Assembly (NCBI GenBank): GCA_020634395.1
Contig: JACKBU010000003.1
Span: forward strand, 186,001-250,000
Direction of reading: 5' to 3'
Length of the DNA: 64,000 nucleotides
Origin: Ardenticatenaceae bacterium
Lineage (GTDB): Bacteria > Chloroflexota > Anaerolineae > Promineifilales > Promineifilaceae
The notes under the pieces: model-generated
What the model saw: only the letters and a program-made list of their open reading frames with translations
Database searches by the model: none
Told to the model about the DNA's origin: nothing
Shown here: one piece after another, positions 15,674 to 24,387 of the stretch
Layout: every line of letters begins with the position of its first letter
How positions within the stretch are numbered: the first letter of the stretch is position 1
Made by a program: the position numbers and the translations under genes

Positions 15674-17755
15674 ATGTTCAATAAGAAGACTGGTCTGTTA
15701 GTGGCCATGATTATGATCTTCGCCGTTTTGTTGGTTGCCTGTCAGCCAGAAACCGTTGAAGTGGTGAAGGAAGTTCCCGTAGAGGTGACCCGTGTTATTA
15801 CCGAGACGGTCACTGAAGCCGGTGAATCGATGGAAGTCACCCGTGTGGTTACAGAAGAAGTGGTTGTTACAGCAACACCGGAACCTGCGGCTCCTGTTAG
15901 CAATGCAGCCCCCAATCCTGGCACCTATACAACCATTACGTTTGGTGATCCCGATACATTGGATCCAAACCTGGCTTATGATACGGCAAGCTCTGGCGTT
16001 ATCATGCAGGTAATGGAGCCCTTGATTTGGTACAACCACAAGGATGCCACCAGCTATATTCCGATCCTGGCGATGGAAGTCCCGAGTCTGGATAATGGCC
16101 TCATTTCCGAAGATGGCCTCACCTACACCTTCAACATTCGCCAGGGCGTTACCTTCCAGGATGGCGGCACACTGGAACCCCACGATGTAGCTTATACATT
16201 CTGGCGCGGTTTGCTGCAGTCTGACGTGAACGGCCCGCAGTGGCTATGGCTTGAACCTATCATGGGTTACAGCACTTGCTATGACATCACTGAAGGTATC
16301 GATCCTGAGTGTGGATTGGCCGGTGACCCGACTGCTGTTCAGGCTGCCGATCCGGACGCCCTCGCCGCCGTTTGCGAGCAGGTGAAAGCGGCCGTTGTGC
16401 CTGATGATGAAGCTGGCACGGTAACCTTTAACCTGGCTCAGCCTTGGGGACCTTTCCTGGCCACAATGGCGGGTTTCAGCTACACACTTGATCAAGAATG
16501 GACCATGGCCCAGGGCGATTGGGATGGCGACTGCGCCACCTGGCAGAATTTCTACTCCCCCGGCGCGGAAAACAGCGTGATTACGGATAAAATCAACGGC
16601 ACCGGCCCCTACATCCTGGATCACTGGACTCCTAACGAAGAGTATGTCCTGGTCGCCAACCCCAACTACTGGCGTGCCGAGGGTGATCCGATGTGGGAAG
16701 GTGGCCCGTCTGGTGTGGCGAGCATTGATACCGTCATCGTTAAAAACGTGAATGAATGGGGAACGCGCTTCGCCGCTCTGCAAGCTGGAGATGCCGAAAA
16801 CGTAACCGTTCCGTTGGAAAACTACACGCAGGTCGATCCTTTGGTCGGCGAGATTTGCGATTACAAAACCGATGATTGCGTACCAAGTGACAATCCCGAT
16901 GGTCCGCTGCGGGTGTGGAGCGATCTCCCGTCTGTGAGTCGTGACAACGTGTTCTTCAACTTCGGTGTAGCCACGGACGAATCCGGAAACAACCCCTATA
17001 TCGGCAGCGGTCAACTGGATGGAAATGGTATTCCAGCTGACTTTTTCTCTGACATCCATGTACGTCGTGGCTTTGCAGCCTGCTTCGACTATGACACATT
17101 TATCGCCGAAGCTCAGAATGGCAAAGGCATTCGCAATAACGGCCCCATTATTCAGGACATGCTTGGTTACAATCCGGATGGCCCGTACTTCGAGTATAAC
17201 CTGGATGTCTGCGCCGATGAACTGTCCCAAGCCTGGGATGGTGTCCTGCCTGACACTGGTTTCCGCGTACAATCGGCCTTCAATACCGGCAACACAACCC
17301 GCCAGACTGTAGGCGAAATCCTGCAGTCAAATCTGTCCCAGGTCAACCCGAACTACCAGGTTGAAACAGTAGGTTTGCCGTGGCCGACATTCTTGCGCTC
17401 CTTCCGTGCCGTCCAACTGCCGTTGGCTGTTAGTGGCTGGATCGAAGATATCCATGACCCGCACAACTGGGTGCAGCCATTTACTGTTGGCACGTACGCC
17501 GGTCGTCAGAACCTGCCGGATGAGTTACTCAGTCAGTTCAATGATCTGGTAACTGCCGGTGTGTTGGCTGCTGATCCGGCCGAGCGCGAACAAATCTATT
17601 ATGAATTGCAGCAGGTTTATTACGACACTGCCATCCAGATTCCGCTTTCTCAGGCGTTGACAAATCGTTATGAGCAGCGCTGGGTGCAAGACTGGTACTA
17701 TCGTGTTGGTCAGTTCTCTTCGTACTACTATGCGATGAGTCTGGCGACAGAGTAA
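15674..17755 (+). CDS. dppA: dipeptide/oligopeptide-binding lipoprotein (SBP family 5)
   Basis: This 693-aa solute-binding protein has a lipoprotein signal (hydrophobic core, lipobox LLVAC, Cys23). A VTRV/VTEE-rich linker of about 50 residues follows, of a type frequent in Chloroflexota binding proteins. The family-5 body begins at TYTTITFGDPDTLDPNLAYD and includes GLTYTFNIRQGVTFQDG. It is longer than the usual ~530-600 aa because of the linker and insertions. Shine-Dalgarno GGAGGAGG is strong. It should deliver peptides to the permease encoded downstream. Confidence 0.95.
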   Translation: MFNKKTGLLVAMIMIFAVLLVACQPETVEVVKEVPVEVTRVITETVTEAGESMEVTRVVTEEVVVTATPEPAAPVSNAAPNPGTYTTITFGDPDTLDPNLAYDTASSGVIMQVMEPLIWYNHKDATSYIPILAMEVPSLDNGLISEDGLTYTFNIRQGVTFQDGGTLEPHDVAYTFWRGLLQSDVNGPQWLWLEPIMGYSTCYDITEGIDPECGLAGDPTAVQAADPDALAAVCEQVKAAVVPDDEAGTVTFNLAQPWGPFLATMAGFSYTLDQEWTMAQGDWDGDCATWQNFYSPGAENSVITDKINGTGPYILDHWTPNEEYVLVANPNYWRAEGDPMWEGGPSGVASIDTVIVKNVNEWGTRFAALQAGDAENVTVPLENYTQVDPLVGEICDYKTDDCVPSDNPDGPLRVWSDLPSVSRDNVFFNFGVATDESGNNPYIGSGQLDGNGIPADFFSDIHVRRGFAACFDYDTFIAEAQNGKGIRNNGPIIQDMLGYNPDGPYFEYNLDVCADELSQAWDGVLPDTGFRVQSAFNTGNTTRQTVGEILQSNLSQVNPNYQVETVGLPWPTFLRSFRAVQLPLAVSGWIEDIHDPHNWVQPFTVGTYAGRQNLPDELLSQFNDLVTAGVLAADPAEREQIYYELQQVYYDTAIQIPLSQALTNRYEQRWVQDWYYRVGQFSSYYYAMSLATE

Positions 17756-17811
17756 CTTACCAAGGTTACTCCTGGTCCATGACTTGATCCAGTTTCTTTG
17801 TAGTTAGTATT

Positions 17812-17862
17812 TTGGTGGGGGCTTTGACATATAGATGTATGACAAAGCTCCCACCAATTTTT
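17812..17862 (+). terminator. rho-independent terminator/attenuator after dppA
   Basis: TTGGTGGGGGCTTTG pairs with CAAAGCTCCCACCAA (one G-U) across a 16-base loop and is followed by TTTTT. It lies between the binding protein and the permease genes, so it probably lets most transcripts end after dppA, giving excess binding protein. Confidence 0.85.
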
Positions 17863-17899
17863 CAAACAAAATACCGGAACCTTTTCATTGAACTTTTTT

Positions 17900-17941
17900 C
17901 CACGAATGGCACGAATACCACGATTGGTGATATTCGTGGCA
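17900..17941. repeat. CACGAAT word hairpin
   Basis: CCACGAAT faces ATTCGTGG, with further CACGAAT-like words between. It is a spacer word family unlike the terminator beside it. Confidence 0.5.
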
Positions 17942-17983
17942 AAAGGTTTGAAGAAATCCAATTAAAGTTGGAGGTTGGTTAAA

Positions 17984-19048
17984 ATGACTGCTTATATTAT
18001 TCGGCGGTTGCTGGTGTTGCCTATTATTCTGATAGGCGTGACACTTCTTATTTTTGCAATGTTGCAGGTGTTGGGTCCTGTCGAGCGCTCGGCGCTGTAT
18101 GTACGCGATATCCCCCACTCAGAGACAGCGCTTGACGCGGTAATCAGACGTTACGGACTGGATCAGCCTTTCTACAAACAATATTGGTACTGGCTGGTGG
18201 GACGGGTCGATCCAGAAACGGGCGAGACGGTTGGCGGTGTACTGCGCGGCGAACTGGGTTATTCGCGTACCGGGCGGGAACCGGTAGTGGACACCTTGAA
18301 GCGACGCATTCCCATGACGGTTGAACTGGCCATATGGAGTATGATTCCCATCGTGTTTATTGGAATCTGGCTAGGCATTAAGGCGGCGCTAAACCATAAC
18401 AAGTGGCCGGATCAGTTAGCACGTGTGGTAGCGATCCTGGGATATTCTTTCCCTACCTTTGTGTTTGGCTTACTGGTCCTGCTGGTTTTTTATGCCCGGT
18501 TGGGCTGGTTCCCGCCCGGCCGCCTTTCAACAGAGTTTAGTCAAGAAATTCTCAAGCCAGGCTTTGTGAACTACACACAGATGGTCAGTATTGATTCCCT
18601 TTTGAATCTGCGCTTTGATATATTTCTGGATTCGCTGCGCCATCTGATTTTGCCTGTGGTTACGCTTTCGTACCTTTCGTGGGCTTTGCTGCTGAAAGTA
18701 ACTCGCTCTTCGATGTTGGAAGCTTTGCGTCAGGACTATGTGACAACTGCGCGGGCCAAGGGTCTTAGCGAAAAGGTTGTGGTAAACCGCCATGTACGCA
18801 AAAATGCGTTGATTCCGGTGGCTACCATTGCCGGTACAACGGTGGCTGCCTTACTAAACGGCGTAGTTATCACAGAGACTATTTTTAATTTGCCGGGGAT
18901 TGGATCGGCGGCGGCAGCGGCAGCGTTGAGCCTGGACGTTTTGACGATGTTGGGTTTTGCGCTGTTTACGGCCGCGTTGTTCATCCTGGTCAACCTTGTG
19001 GTAGATATTATGTACGGGGTCCTGGACCCACGAGTCCGCTTAGAGTAG
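17984..19048 (+). CDS. dppB: dipeptide ABC transporter permease (DppB type)
   Basis: This 354-aa protein starts at MTAYIIRRLL, with GGAGG 9 bases upstream; an in-frame TTG at 17975 is less likely. The N-terminal TM helix, a periplasmic loop and five further TM helices are visible. The cytoplasmic EAA-type loop is MLEALRQDYVTTARAKGLSEKVVVNRH. The TM helices of this family form the inner-membrane channel with DppC. Confidence 0.94.
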   Translation: MTAYIIRRLLVLPIILIGVTLLIFAMLQVLGPVERSALYVRDIPHSETALDAVIRRYGLDQPFYKQYWYWLVGRVDPETGETVGGVLRGELGYSRTGREPVVDTLKRRIPMTVELAIWSMIPIVFIGIWLGIKAALNHNKWPDQLARVVAILGYSFPTFVFGLLVLLVFYARLGWFPPGRLSTEFSQEILKPGFVNYTQMVSIDSLLNLRFDIFLDSLRHLILPVVTLSYLSWALLLKVTRSSMLEALRQDYVTTARAKGLSEKVVVNRHVRKNALIPVATIAGTTVAALLNGVVITETIFNLPGIGSAAAAAALSLDVLTMLGFALFTAALFILVNLVVDIMYGVLDPRVRLE

Positions 19049-19063
19049 GGTTGGAGGTAAGAC

Positions 19064-20098
19064 ATGAGCGCAGATGTAGTTTCTTCTCCTGTACAGCTAG
19101 ATGATGAATATTTGGATGAACAAAGCCGGTTAGAAAAGCTGGTAGGCCCGGAGTGGGCCAGACTATTGAGAGGGATTGTGACCAATCCGCTGTCGGTAGC
19201 CGGTTTGATTATCCTCGCCGGGTTTGTGTTAATGGCCGTGTTTGCTCCGGTTCTAGCACCGCCAATTAATGAAAACTGGGACTCTAAGATTATTCCGCGC
19301 GACGGATTTAGTGCGGAACCCAAACCGCCAGGCACGCCATGGGAACGAAACAAGCCGAATACCATTCCGTTTTGGTATGGTATTACAGGCAATGATGATT
19401 GGGTGCACCTTTTTGGCACGACCAGTGGGCAATATGACATCTGGTATGGTGTTATCTGGGGAAGCCGAACAGCATTGTTTGTAGGCACCCTGGTAGTGAC
19501 GTCGTCGGCAATCATTGGCATCCTTATTGGATCAACGGCCGGATTTTATGGGGGATGGGTTGATGAAACCCTGATGCGTCTGGTCGAGATTTTCATTGCG
19601 TTTCCGTTCCTGGTGGCGGCTTTGATTCTGGCTTCGATCTTAGTGCCGATTTTTGGGCGAAGTATCTGGCCAGCATCAATTGCGCTGATTGCCTTTGGGT
19701 GGACAGGGTATGCGCGCCTGCTGCGCGGCGACATCCTGTCTACCAAAGAACGTGATTATGTGCAGGCAGCGCAGGCGAGCGGGGCGCGTGACATTCACCT
19801 GATTTTGCGCCACATTTTGCCGAACGCGATTTATCCGACGTTGGTTGTGTTATCGCTGGATATGGGCGCTATTGTGTTAAGTTTCGCAGCATTGAGCTTC
19901 CTGGGCATCGGCGTGCAAGAAGGGTATGCGGACTGGGGACAGATCGTCAGTTTTGCACGCTCCTGGATCCTGACGCTGGATAAGCACTGGTACATCATCG
20001 TGTTCCCCGGTATTGCACTTTTGCTGTATGGTATGGGCTGGAACCTCGTTGGCGACGCACTGCGTGATATTTTGGATCCGAAAATGCGCGGCAGATAA
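19064..20098 (+). CDS. dppC: dipeptide ABC transporter permease (DppC type)
   Basis: This 344-aa protein has an N-terminal cytoplasmic tail, a first TM helix (LIILAGFVLMAVFAPVLAP), a large periplasmic loop, a binding-protein-dependent transport domain with EAA loop DYVQAAQASGARDIHLILRH, and an LLYGMGWNLVGDALRDILDP ending. Shine-Dalgarno TTGGAGG is good. It completes the D-F-A-B-C operon. Confidence 0.94.
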   Translation: MSADVVSSPVQLDDEYLDEQSRLEKLVGPEWARLLRGIVTNPLSVAGLIILAGFVLMAVFAPVLAPPINENWDSKIIPRDGFSAEPKPPGTPWERNKPNTIPFWYGITGNDDWVHLFGTTSGQYDIWYGVIWGSRTALFVGTLVVTSSAIIGILIGSTAGFYGGWVDETLMRLVEIFIAFPFLVAALILASILVPIFGRSIWPASIALIAFGWTGYARLLRGDILSTKERDYVQAAQASGARDIHLILRHILPNAIYPTLVVLSLDMGAIVLSFAALSFLGIGVQEGYADWGQIVSFARSWILTLDKHWYIIVFPGIALLLYGMGWNLVGDALRDILDPKMRGR

Positions 20099-20213
20099 CG
20101 TTTGAGTTGGAAGATCACTGATTGCGCAGATTGAAAGACGTTGGTTTGTTTGGACCTGAAGCTACATAGCACTGGCGCTTGATTTTTGAAGCGTGGCGAC
20201 TATATCCATAAAC

Positions 20214-20246
20214 AGGCGGGCTGCTCCAGGTAGCCCGCCTCTGTTT
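20214..20246 (+). terminator. terminator of the dpp operon
   Basis: AGGCGGGCT pairs perfectly with AGCCCGCCT over a 9-base loop, followed by CTGTTTT, about 115 bases after dppC. Confidence 0.85.
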
Positions 20247-20334
20247 TGGGGTGTTTATTTATTTTAATGAATGAGGGGAGAGAAACGGCCGTTACCCACC
20301 CCACCCACTTCTCTCCTCCCTAACAACAGCAGCT

Positions 20335-21123
20335 ATGCGTAAATTGCTTTTTTTGCCCGGATTGATCATCCTGCTCGTCGGGGCAACCTTTGACCTGGCA
20401 TCACCGCCAGAACCGCCAGCGGCCCCATCGCCCTCAGCGGTTGCACCTGTGGGAACCACAGAACCGGCAGGCACACCCACACCGACACCTCTGCCAAGAC
20501 CCAACATGAATCCTGACGATAGGTTGGCGCCTCCACCCACAGTGGAAAACCCGACCCAGGCCGATGACGGCGCGTACCTGTATTGGCTGTACTGCCTGCC
20601 CTGCCATGGGGACAAAGGCCAGGGTTTAACCGACGAATGGCGCGCGCAGTATCCTGAAGAGGAACAATATTGCTGGAACTCGGGCTGCCACGGCAGCAAT
20701 CCGCCAGAACCCTATGGCTTTTTGATTCCGACAGTCGTCCCGGCGCTGGTAGGAGAAGACGGCCTGACACGGTTCGATACCCTGGGCGAAGTTTATTACT
20801 ATGCCCGGGGAGCCATGCCGCTGGAAATGCCTGGCCGATTGACCGACGATGAATACCTGGCGGTTATGGCCTTTCTGGCGCAGAAACGGGATATTTGGGA
20901 TGGCACGCCGCTGACGGAGCGCAGCGTGTTGCAGGTGCGCCTGCGTCCGGAAGAAGCACCGCCGGCAGAGCTGAGCACGCCCACGCCCGAGCCAACGGCC
21001 GTATCGCCAACGCGCTCTGCCCTGCCAGATTCGTCAACTGGCTGGCTGGTGGGGAGCGGGCTGCTGCTTAGCGCAGTCGCCATCATAGGAGGGTGGGGAT
21101 TATGGCACCGATCCAGACGTTAA
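20335..21123 (+). CDS. membrane-anchored c-type cytochrome with proline-rich linkers
   Basis: This 262-aa protein has an N-terminal signal/anchor (LLFLPGLIILLVGATF), a Pro/Thr-rich linker, and a cytochrome c domain at ~80-190. CLPCHGDKGQG is the CxxCH haem site and RGAMPLEMPG supplies a likely methionine ligand. A second, unusual C-x4-C-H (CWNSGCH) follows. A C-terminal linker and a TM helix ending WHRSRR give a second membrane anchor. The last 22 bases overlap the next gene. It heads a four-gene run with a membrane protein and peptide-type permeases, an odd pairing. Confidence 0.85.
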   Translation: MRKLLFLPGLIILLVGATFDLASPPEPPAAPSPSAVAPVGTTEPAGTPTPTPLPRPNMNPDDRLAPPPTVENPTQADDGAYLYWLYCLPCHGDKGQGLTDEWRAQYPEEEQYCWNSGCHGSNPPEPYGFLIPTVVPALVGEDGLTRFDTLGEVYYYARGAMPLEMPGRLTDDEYLAVMAFLAQKRDIWDGTPLTERSVLQVRLRPEEAPPAELSTPTPEPTAVSPTRSALPDSSTGWLVGSGLLLSAVAIIGGWGLWHRSRR

Positions 21124-22283
21124 ATGACCCGGATAAAAAACAGGCGGCGGGGCGGCCGTTTTCCGAGGGAAACGAATCGGTTCGCCCTGTTTATTACAAG
21201 TTAGCCGCACTGAACGGCGCGCTGATCGGGCTGGCCGTTTGTCTGGGAGTGTGGGGACGTGAAATCTTCATCCTGAGAAATCTGCCGGTGACACCCAAAT
21301 ACGGCAGCATTATTCTGGCCAGCCTGCTGGTGATTGGCCTGTGCAGTGTAACCGGCTGGCTGACTGCCCGGCTGGCGCGCACGGCCGTTACCGTTCTCCT
21401 GTGGCTGCTCACGGCCGTTCTCGTTACCTTCATCATCAGCTTCCAGCCGTTCCAGCTGCGTACGGCCGTCGTCTGGCTCACCAACCGTAAATTTTGGGGA
21501 CTCAACACGTACCCGTTTGTCGATCTTTCTTCATTGTCCCTCATCGGCATAGTGGTAGCCGGCTTTTTTATTCTCCTGATACTGCTGCTGCTGGCTGTGT
21601 TTCAGGATTACCGGCTCACCAACCTGCAAGCGGAAATGGGAAACGGCCGTTGGCCAACCGGGCCGGTCTGGAAATCACTGCTGCTGCCCCTGCCCCTGGT
21701 TTTCCTGGCCGCCTTCCTCACCATTCAGATCATGGGCGCCGGTTCCTGGCAGGCCGTTCCCCTGGTCTACCAGGGCATCGAAGTAAGCCGCGCTTACGAT
21801 GGCGACCTGTTTGAACTCGGGCGGCGCGAAGGCGTCAATTACAACGCACTGCGCGGGGTACGGGACCAGCTAAGTGCGGACTATTCGCTCACACTCAGCG
21901 AGATTGATCCGGTCAGCCTGACCACCAACGTGGCCGCTATATTCAGCGATGGCGCCTGGATCAACTGCCGCGTTGTCAACGAACAGCTCTCATACTGCTA
22001 CGATGCCTCGCCGCCTTACACGTCCGGTCTGGCCGGACTGCTGGCCGGAGAAAGCGAACCCCCAGACTGCCAGGACTGCTTCCCGACCCCAGAGCCAACC
22101 GCACAAGCCTGGCTAGACGCCCACCAGGGCCAGTTCGGCAACGATCCCCACATTAGCCGGCAGGCCCAGTTTGGCAGCTACGTGATCATGACCCTAACTT
22201 CCAGCGATGGCAGCCAGACGGCCGAATGCCTGTTTCAGGGCGTCAGCAACGTCAAACTGCTGCGCTGCCAATCTATGCCCTGA
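21102..22283 (+). CDS. multi-pass membrane protein of unknown function
   Basis: I chose the ATG at 21102, with AGGAGG 8 bases upstream, giving 393 aa (MAPIQTLNDPDKKQ). There are about five to six TM helices within residues ~35-235 and then a large soluble domain. This domain contains ISRAYD-like and YCYDASPPYTSG segments and a CQDC pair near PTPEPTAQ. I recognise no family. It overlaps the cytochrome gene and precedes the permease genes by 34 bp, so the four are probably co-transcribed. Confidence 0.75.
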   Translation: MAPIQTLNDPDKKQAAGRPFSEGNESVRPVYYKLAALNGALIGLAVCLGVWGREIFILRNLPVTPKYGSIILASLLVIGLCSVTGWLTARLARTAVTVLLWLLTAVLVTFIISFQPFQLRTAVVWLTNRKFWGLNTYPFVDLSSLSLIGIVVAGFFILLILLLLAVFQDYRLTNLQAEMGNGRWPTGPVWKSLLLPLPLVFLAAFLTIQIMGAGSWQAVPLVYQGIEVSRAYDGDLFELGRREGVNYNALRGVRDQLSADYSLTLSEIDPVSLTTNVAAIFSDGAWINCRVVNEQLSYCYDASPPYTSGLAGLLAGESEPPDCQDCFPTPEPTAQAWLDAHQGQFGNDPHISRQAQFGSYVIMTLTSSDGSQTAECLFQGVSNVKLLRCQSMP

Positions 22284-22317
22284 TCACCCAGACACCTAAA
22301 GCAGATCGGAGAGCACC

Positions 22318-23394
22318 ATGACCCCCTTCTTAAAGTACCTCCTGGGCAGGCTGATAGCCATTCCCATTACGCTGCTCATCATCACGATGGTGCTGTACGG
22401 CATCATTATGTTGGCGCCACCGGAAGAACGGGCGGCCCTGTATTTACCGCCGCGCCTGCCCAGCCGCCTGACGGCCTCTCAGATTGCCTTCGAGCTGGAG
22501 CAGATCGCCGAAGAACACGGCATGAACGATCCCTATCTGGTACAGTACGGCAACTGGCTGCGCGAGTGGTTAAGCGGGTATTGGGGTTGGAGTCCTATTC
22601 TGCGGAGCGACGTGCGGCCGGTGCTGTTGGCGCGCACGGCCGTTACCCTGGAACTCACCTTCTACTCCCTGCTGGTCTTTATTCCTCTGGGTCTGATCAG
22701 CGGCGTTGTGGCCGGTTGGCGGCCGTTCAGCGCGACCGATTCCCTCTTCCGCTTCGCCGCCTTTGTGGGCACTTCCATCCCACCCTTCATTTTAGGCTTG
22801 TTCCTGCTGTCGATCTTTTACGTCGGTCTGCGCTGGTTTCCCCCGGGACGCACCAGCATCACCGGTTTAACCTTTCGCACGTCGACGTTCCAGGCCTACA
22901 CGGGCTTTTTAACAGTAGATGGGGTGTTAAACGGCCGTTTCGACGTCACCTTCAACGCTTTTCGCCATCTCGTCCTGCCCGTGTTTACCCTCAGTCTCTT
23001 CCACTGGGCCACGCTGGGCCGCATCAACCGCGCCCTAACCATCGAAGAAAAAGACAAGGACTACGTCCTGTTGGCCCGCTCCCGCGGCCTGCGACATCGC
23101 TCCATCGTCTGGCGGCATACCTTCCGCAACACCATCTCCCCGGCCCTCACCAGCACCGCCCTGTCGGCGGCCTCCATTATCACCGGCGTCTACGTCATCG
23201 AAGTGATATTCGGGCTCAAAGGCCTGTCCGAGCTTATCGCGCAGGGCATCGTCGGGGCGCCCGACGCACCCCTGACCCTGGCCTTCTCCGTCTACAGCGT
23301 GCTGCTGGTTATTCCCATCATGGTAGCCCTGGACATCATCAAGGCCATCGTCGATCCACGTGACCGCCTGGCGACAGAAGAAGTAGATTACTAA
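22318..23394 (+). CDS. DppB-type ABC permease, second set
   Basis: This 358-aa protein has the DppB architecture with FSLLVFIPLGLISGVVAGW-type TM helices and an EAA loop (DKDYVLLARSRGLRHRSIVWRH). It is distinct from 17984-19048 and, unlike it, contains ACGGCCGT sites. No binding protein or ATPase gene accompanies it, so it may share the ATPases of the first operon or of another locus. Confidence 0.9.
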   Translation: MTPFLKYLLGRLIAIPITLLIITMVLYGIIMLAPPEERAALYLPPRLPSRLTASQIAFELEQIAEEHGMNDPYLVQYGNWLREWLSGYWGWSPILRSDVRPVLLARTAVTLELTFYSLLVFIPLGLISGVVAGWRPFSATDSLFRFAAFVGTSIPPFILGLFLLSIFYVGLRWFPPGRTSITGLTFRTSTFQAYTGFLTVDGVLNGRFDVTFNAFRHLVLPVFTLSLFHWATLGRINRALTIEEKDKDYVLLARSRGLRHRSIVWRHTFRNTISPALTSTALSAASIITGVYVIEVIFGLKGLSELIAQGIVGAPDAPLTLAFSVYSVLLVIPIMVALDIIKAIVDPRDRLATEEVDY

Positions 23395-23406
23395 GGAACC
23401 GCAACG

Positions 23407-24387
23407 ATGCTCGACTGGCGCAAATTCTTCAAACGACGGCAAAACTGGTTGGCTTTGTTTCTCGTAGGCTCGTTCTTCTTCGTGGCCCTGGCCGCGCCCT
23501 GGCTGGCTCCGCCGGATGACCCGGCCAACCCGCCACCCTTCAAAGGCGTCGGCCGCACGTTTGATCGGCTGCCCCAGGCTCCCAACGAAGAAAGCCCCCT
23601 GGGAACGGTCGGCCAGTTGGCGAATCTGGCGCGGTTTGGCTTCACGCCCGGCCAGGATAGATTTGAGCAGTGGGACGTATGGTATACATTGGTTTGGGGA
23701 ACGCGTTCTGCCCTCAAGTTTGGATTAATCGTCACGCTCACTTCAGCGACCCTGGGGATACTGGTGGGCATCATTGCCGGCTATGCCGGCGGCGTGATCA
23801 ACCAGTCGCTCATGCTCGTCACCGACGCCTTTCTCACCTTTCCGGTCATCGCGGCCGTGTGGCTGTTCCAGCGTGTCCTGTATACCCGCCTCTACAATCC
23901 GTTCGTCCTGCCGGAAGAGCTGGTTTATTGGGAACAGTTCCTGCTGCGTCTGGACATTGATCCCATCATGCTGGCCATGATTGTTTTTTCGTGGATGCCT
24001 TACGCCCGGCTGGTGAACGGCATGGTGATCCAGCAGAAACATGCCGACTATATCACCGCGGCGCACGCCATGGGCGCGCACAGCTGGCGAATCATCTGGC
24101 GGCACCTGCTGCCCAATGCCATCTCGCCGGCCGTAGTTTTTGGCGCGCGCGATGTGGGCAGCAGTGTCATTCTGGCGACAGCGTTTATTTTTATCGGCTT
24201 TGCCGGGAGTGTTACGTGGGGCGTGATGCTGGTGGCCGCGCGCGATTACGTGATCGGCTTGAGCGGCAATCCCTTTGCCTATTGGTGGACGTTTATCCCC
24301 ATTTCTCTAGGGTTGATTTTATTTGGTGTCGGCTGGAACTTGCTGGGTGACGGGCTGAACGACTTGTTGAATCCGCGCACGCGCTAG
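23407..24387 (+). CDS. DppC-type ABC permease, second set
   Basis: This 326-aa protein has the N-terminal TM (LFLVGSFFFVALAAPWLAPP) and an EAA loop (HADYITAAHAMGAHSWRIIWRH). It ends LLGDGLNDLLNPRTR. It forms the channel with the upstream DppB-type protein. It ends in a 4-bp overlap with the convergent NlpC/P60 gene. Confidence 0.9.
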   Translation: MLDWRKFFKRRQNWLALFLVGSFFFVALAAPWLAPPDDPANPPPFKGVGRTFDRLPQAPNEESPLGTVGQLANLARFGFTPGQDRFEQWDVWYTLVWGTRSALKFGLIVTLTSATLGILVGIIAGYAGGVINQSLMLVTDAFLTFPVIAAVWLFQRVLYTRLYNPFVLPEELVYWEQFLLRLDIDPIMLAMIVFSWMPYARLVNGMVIQQKHADYITAAHAMGAHSWRIIWRHLLPNAISPAVVFGARDVGSSVILATAFIFIGFAGSVTWGVMLVAARDYVIGLSGNPFAYWWTFIPISLGLILFGVGWNLLGDGLNDLLNPRTR

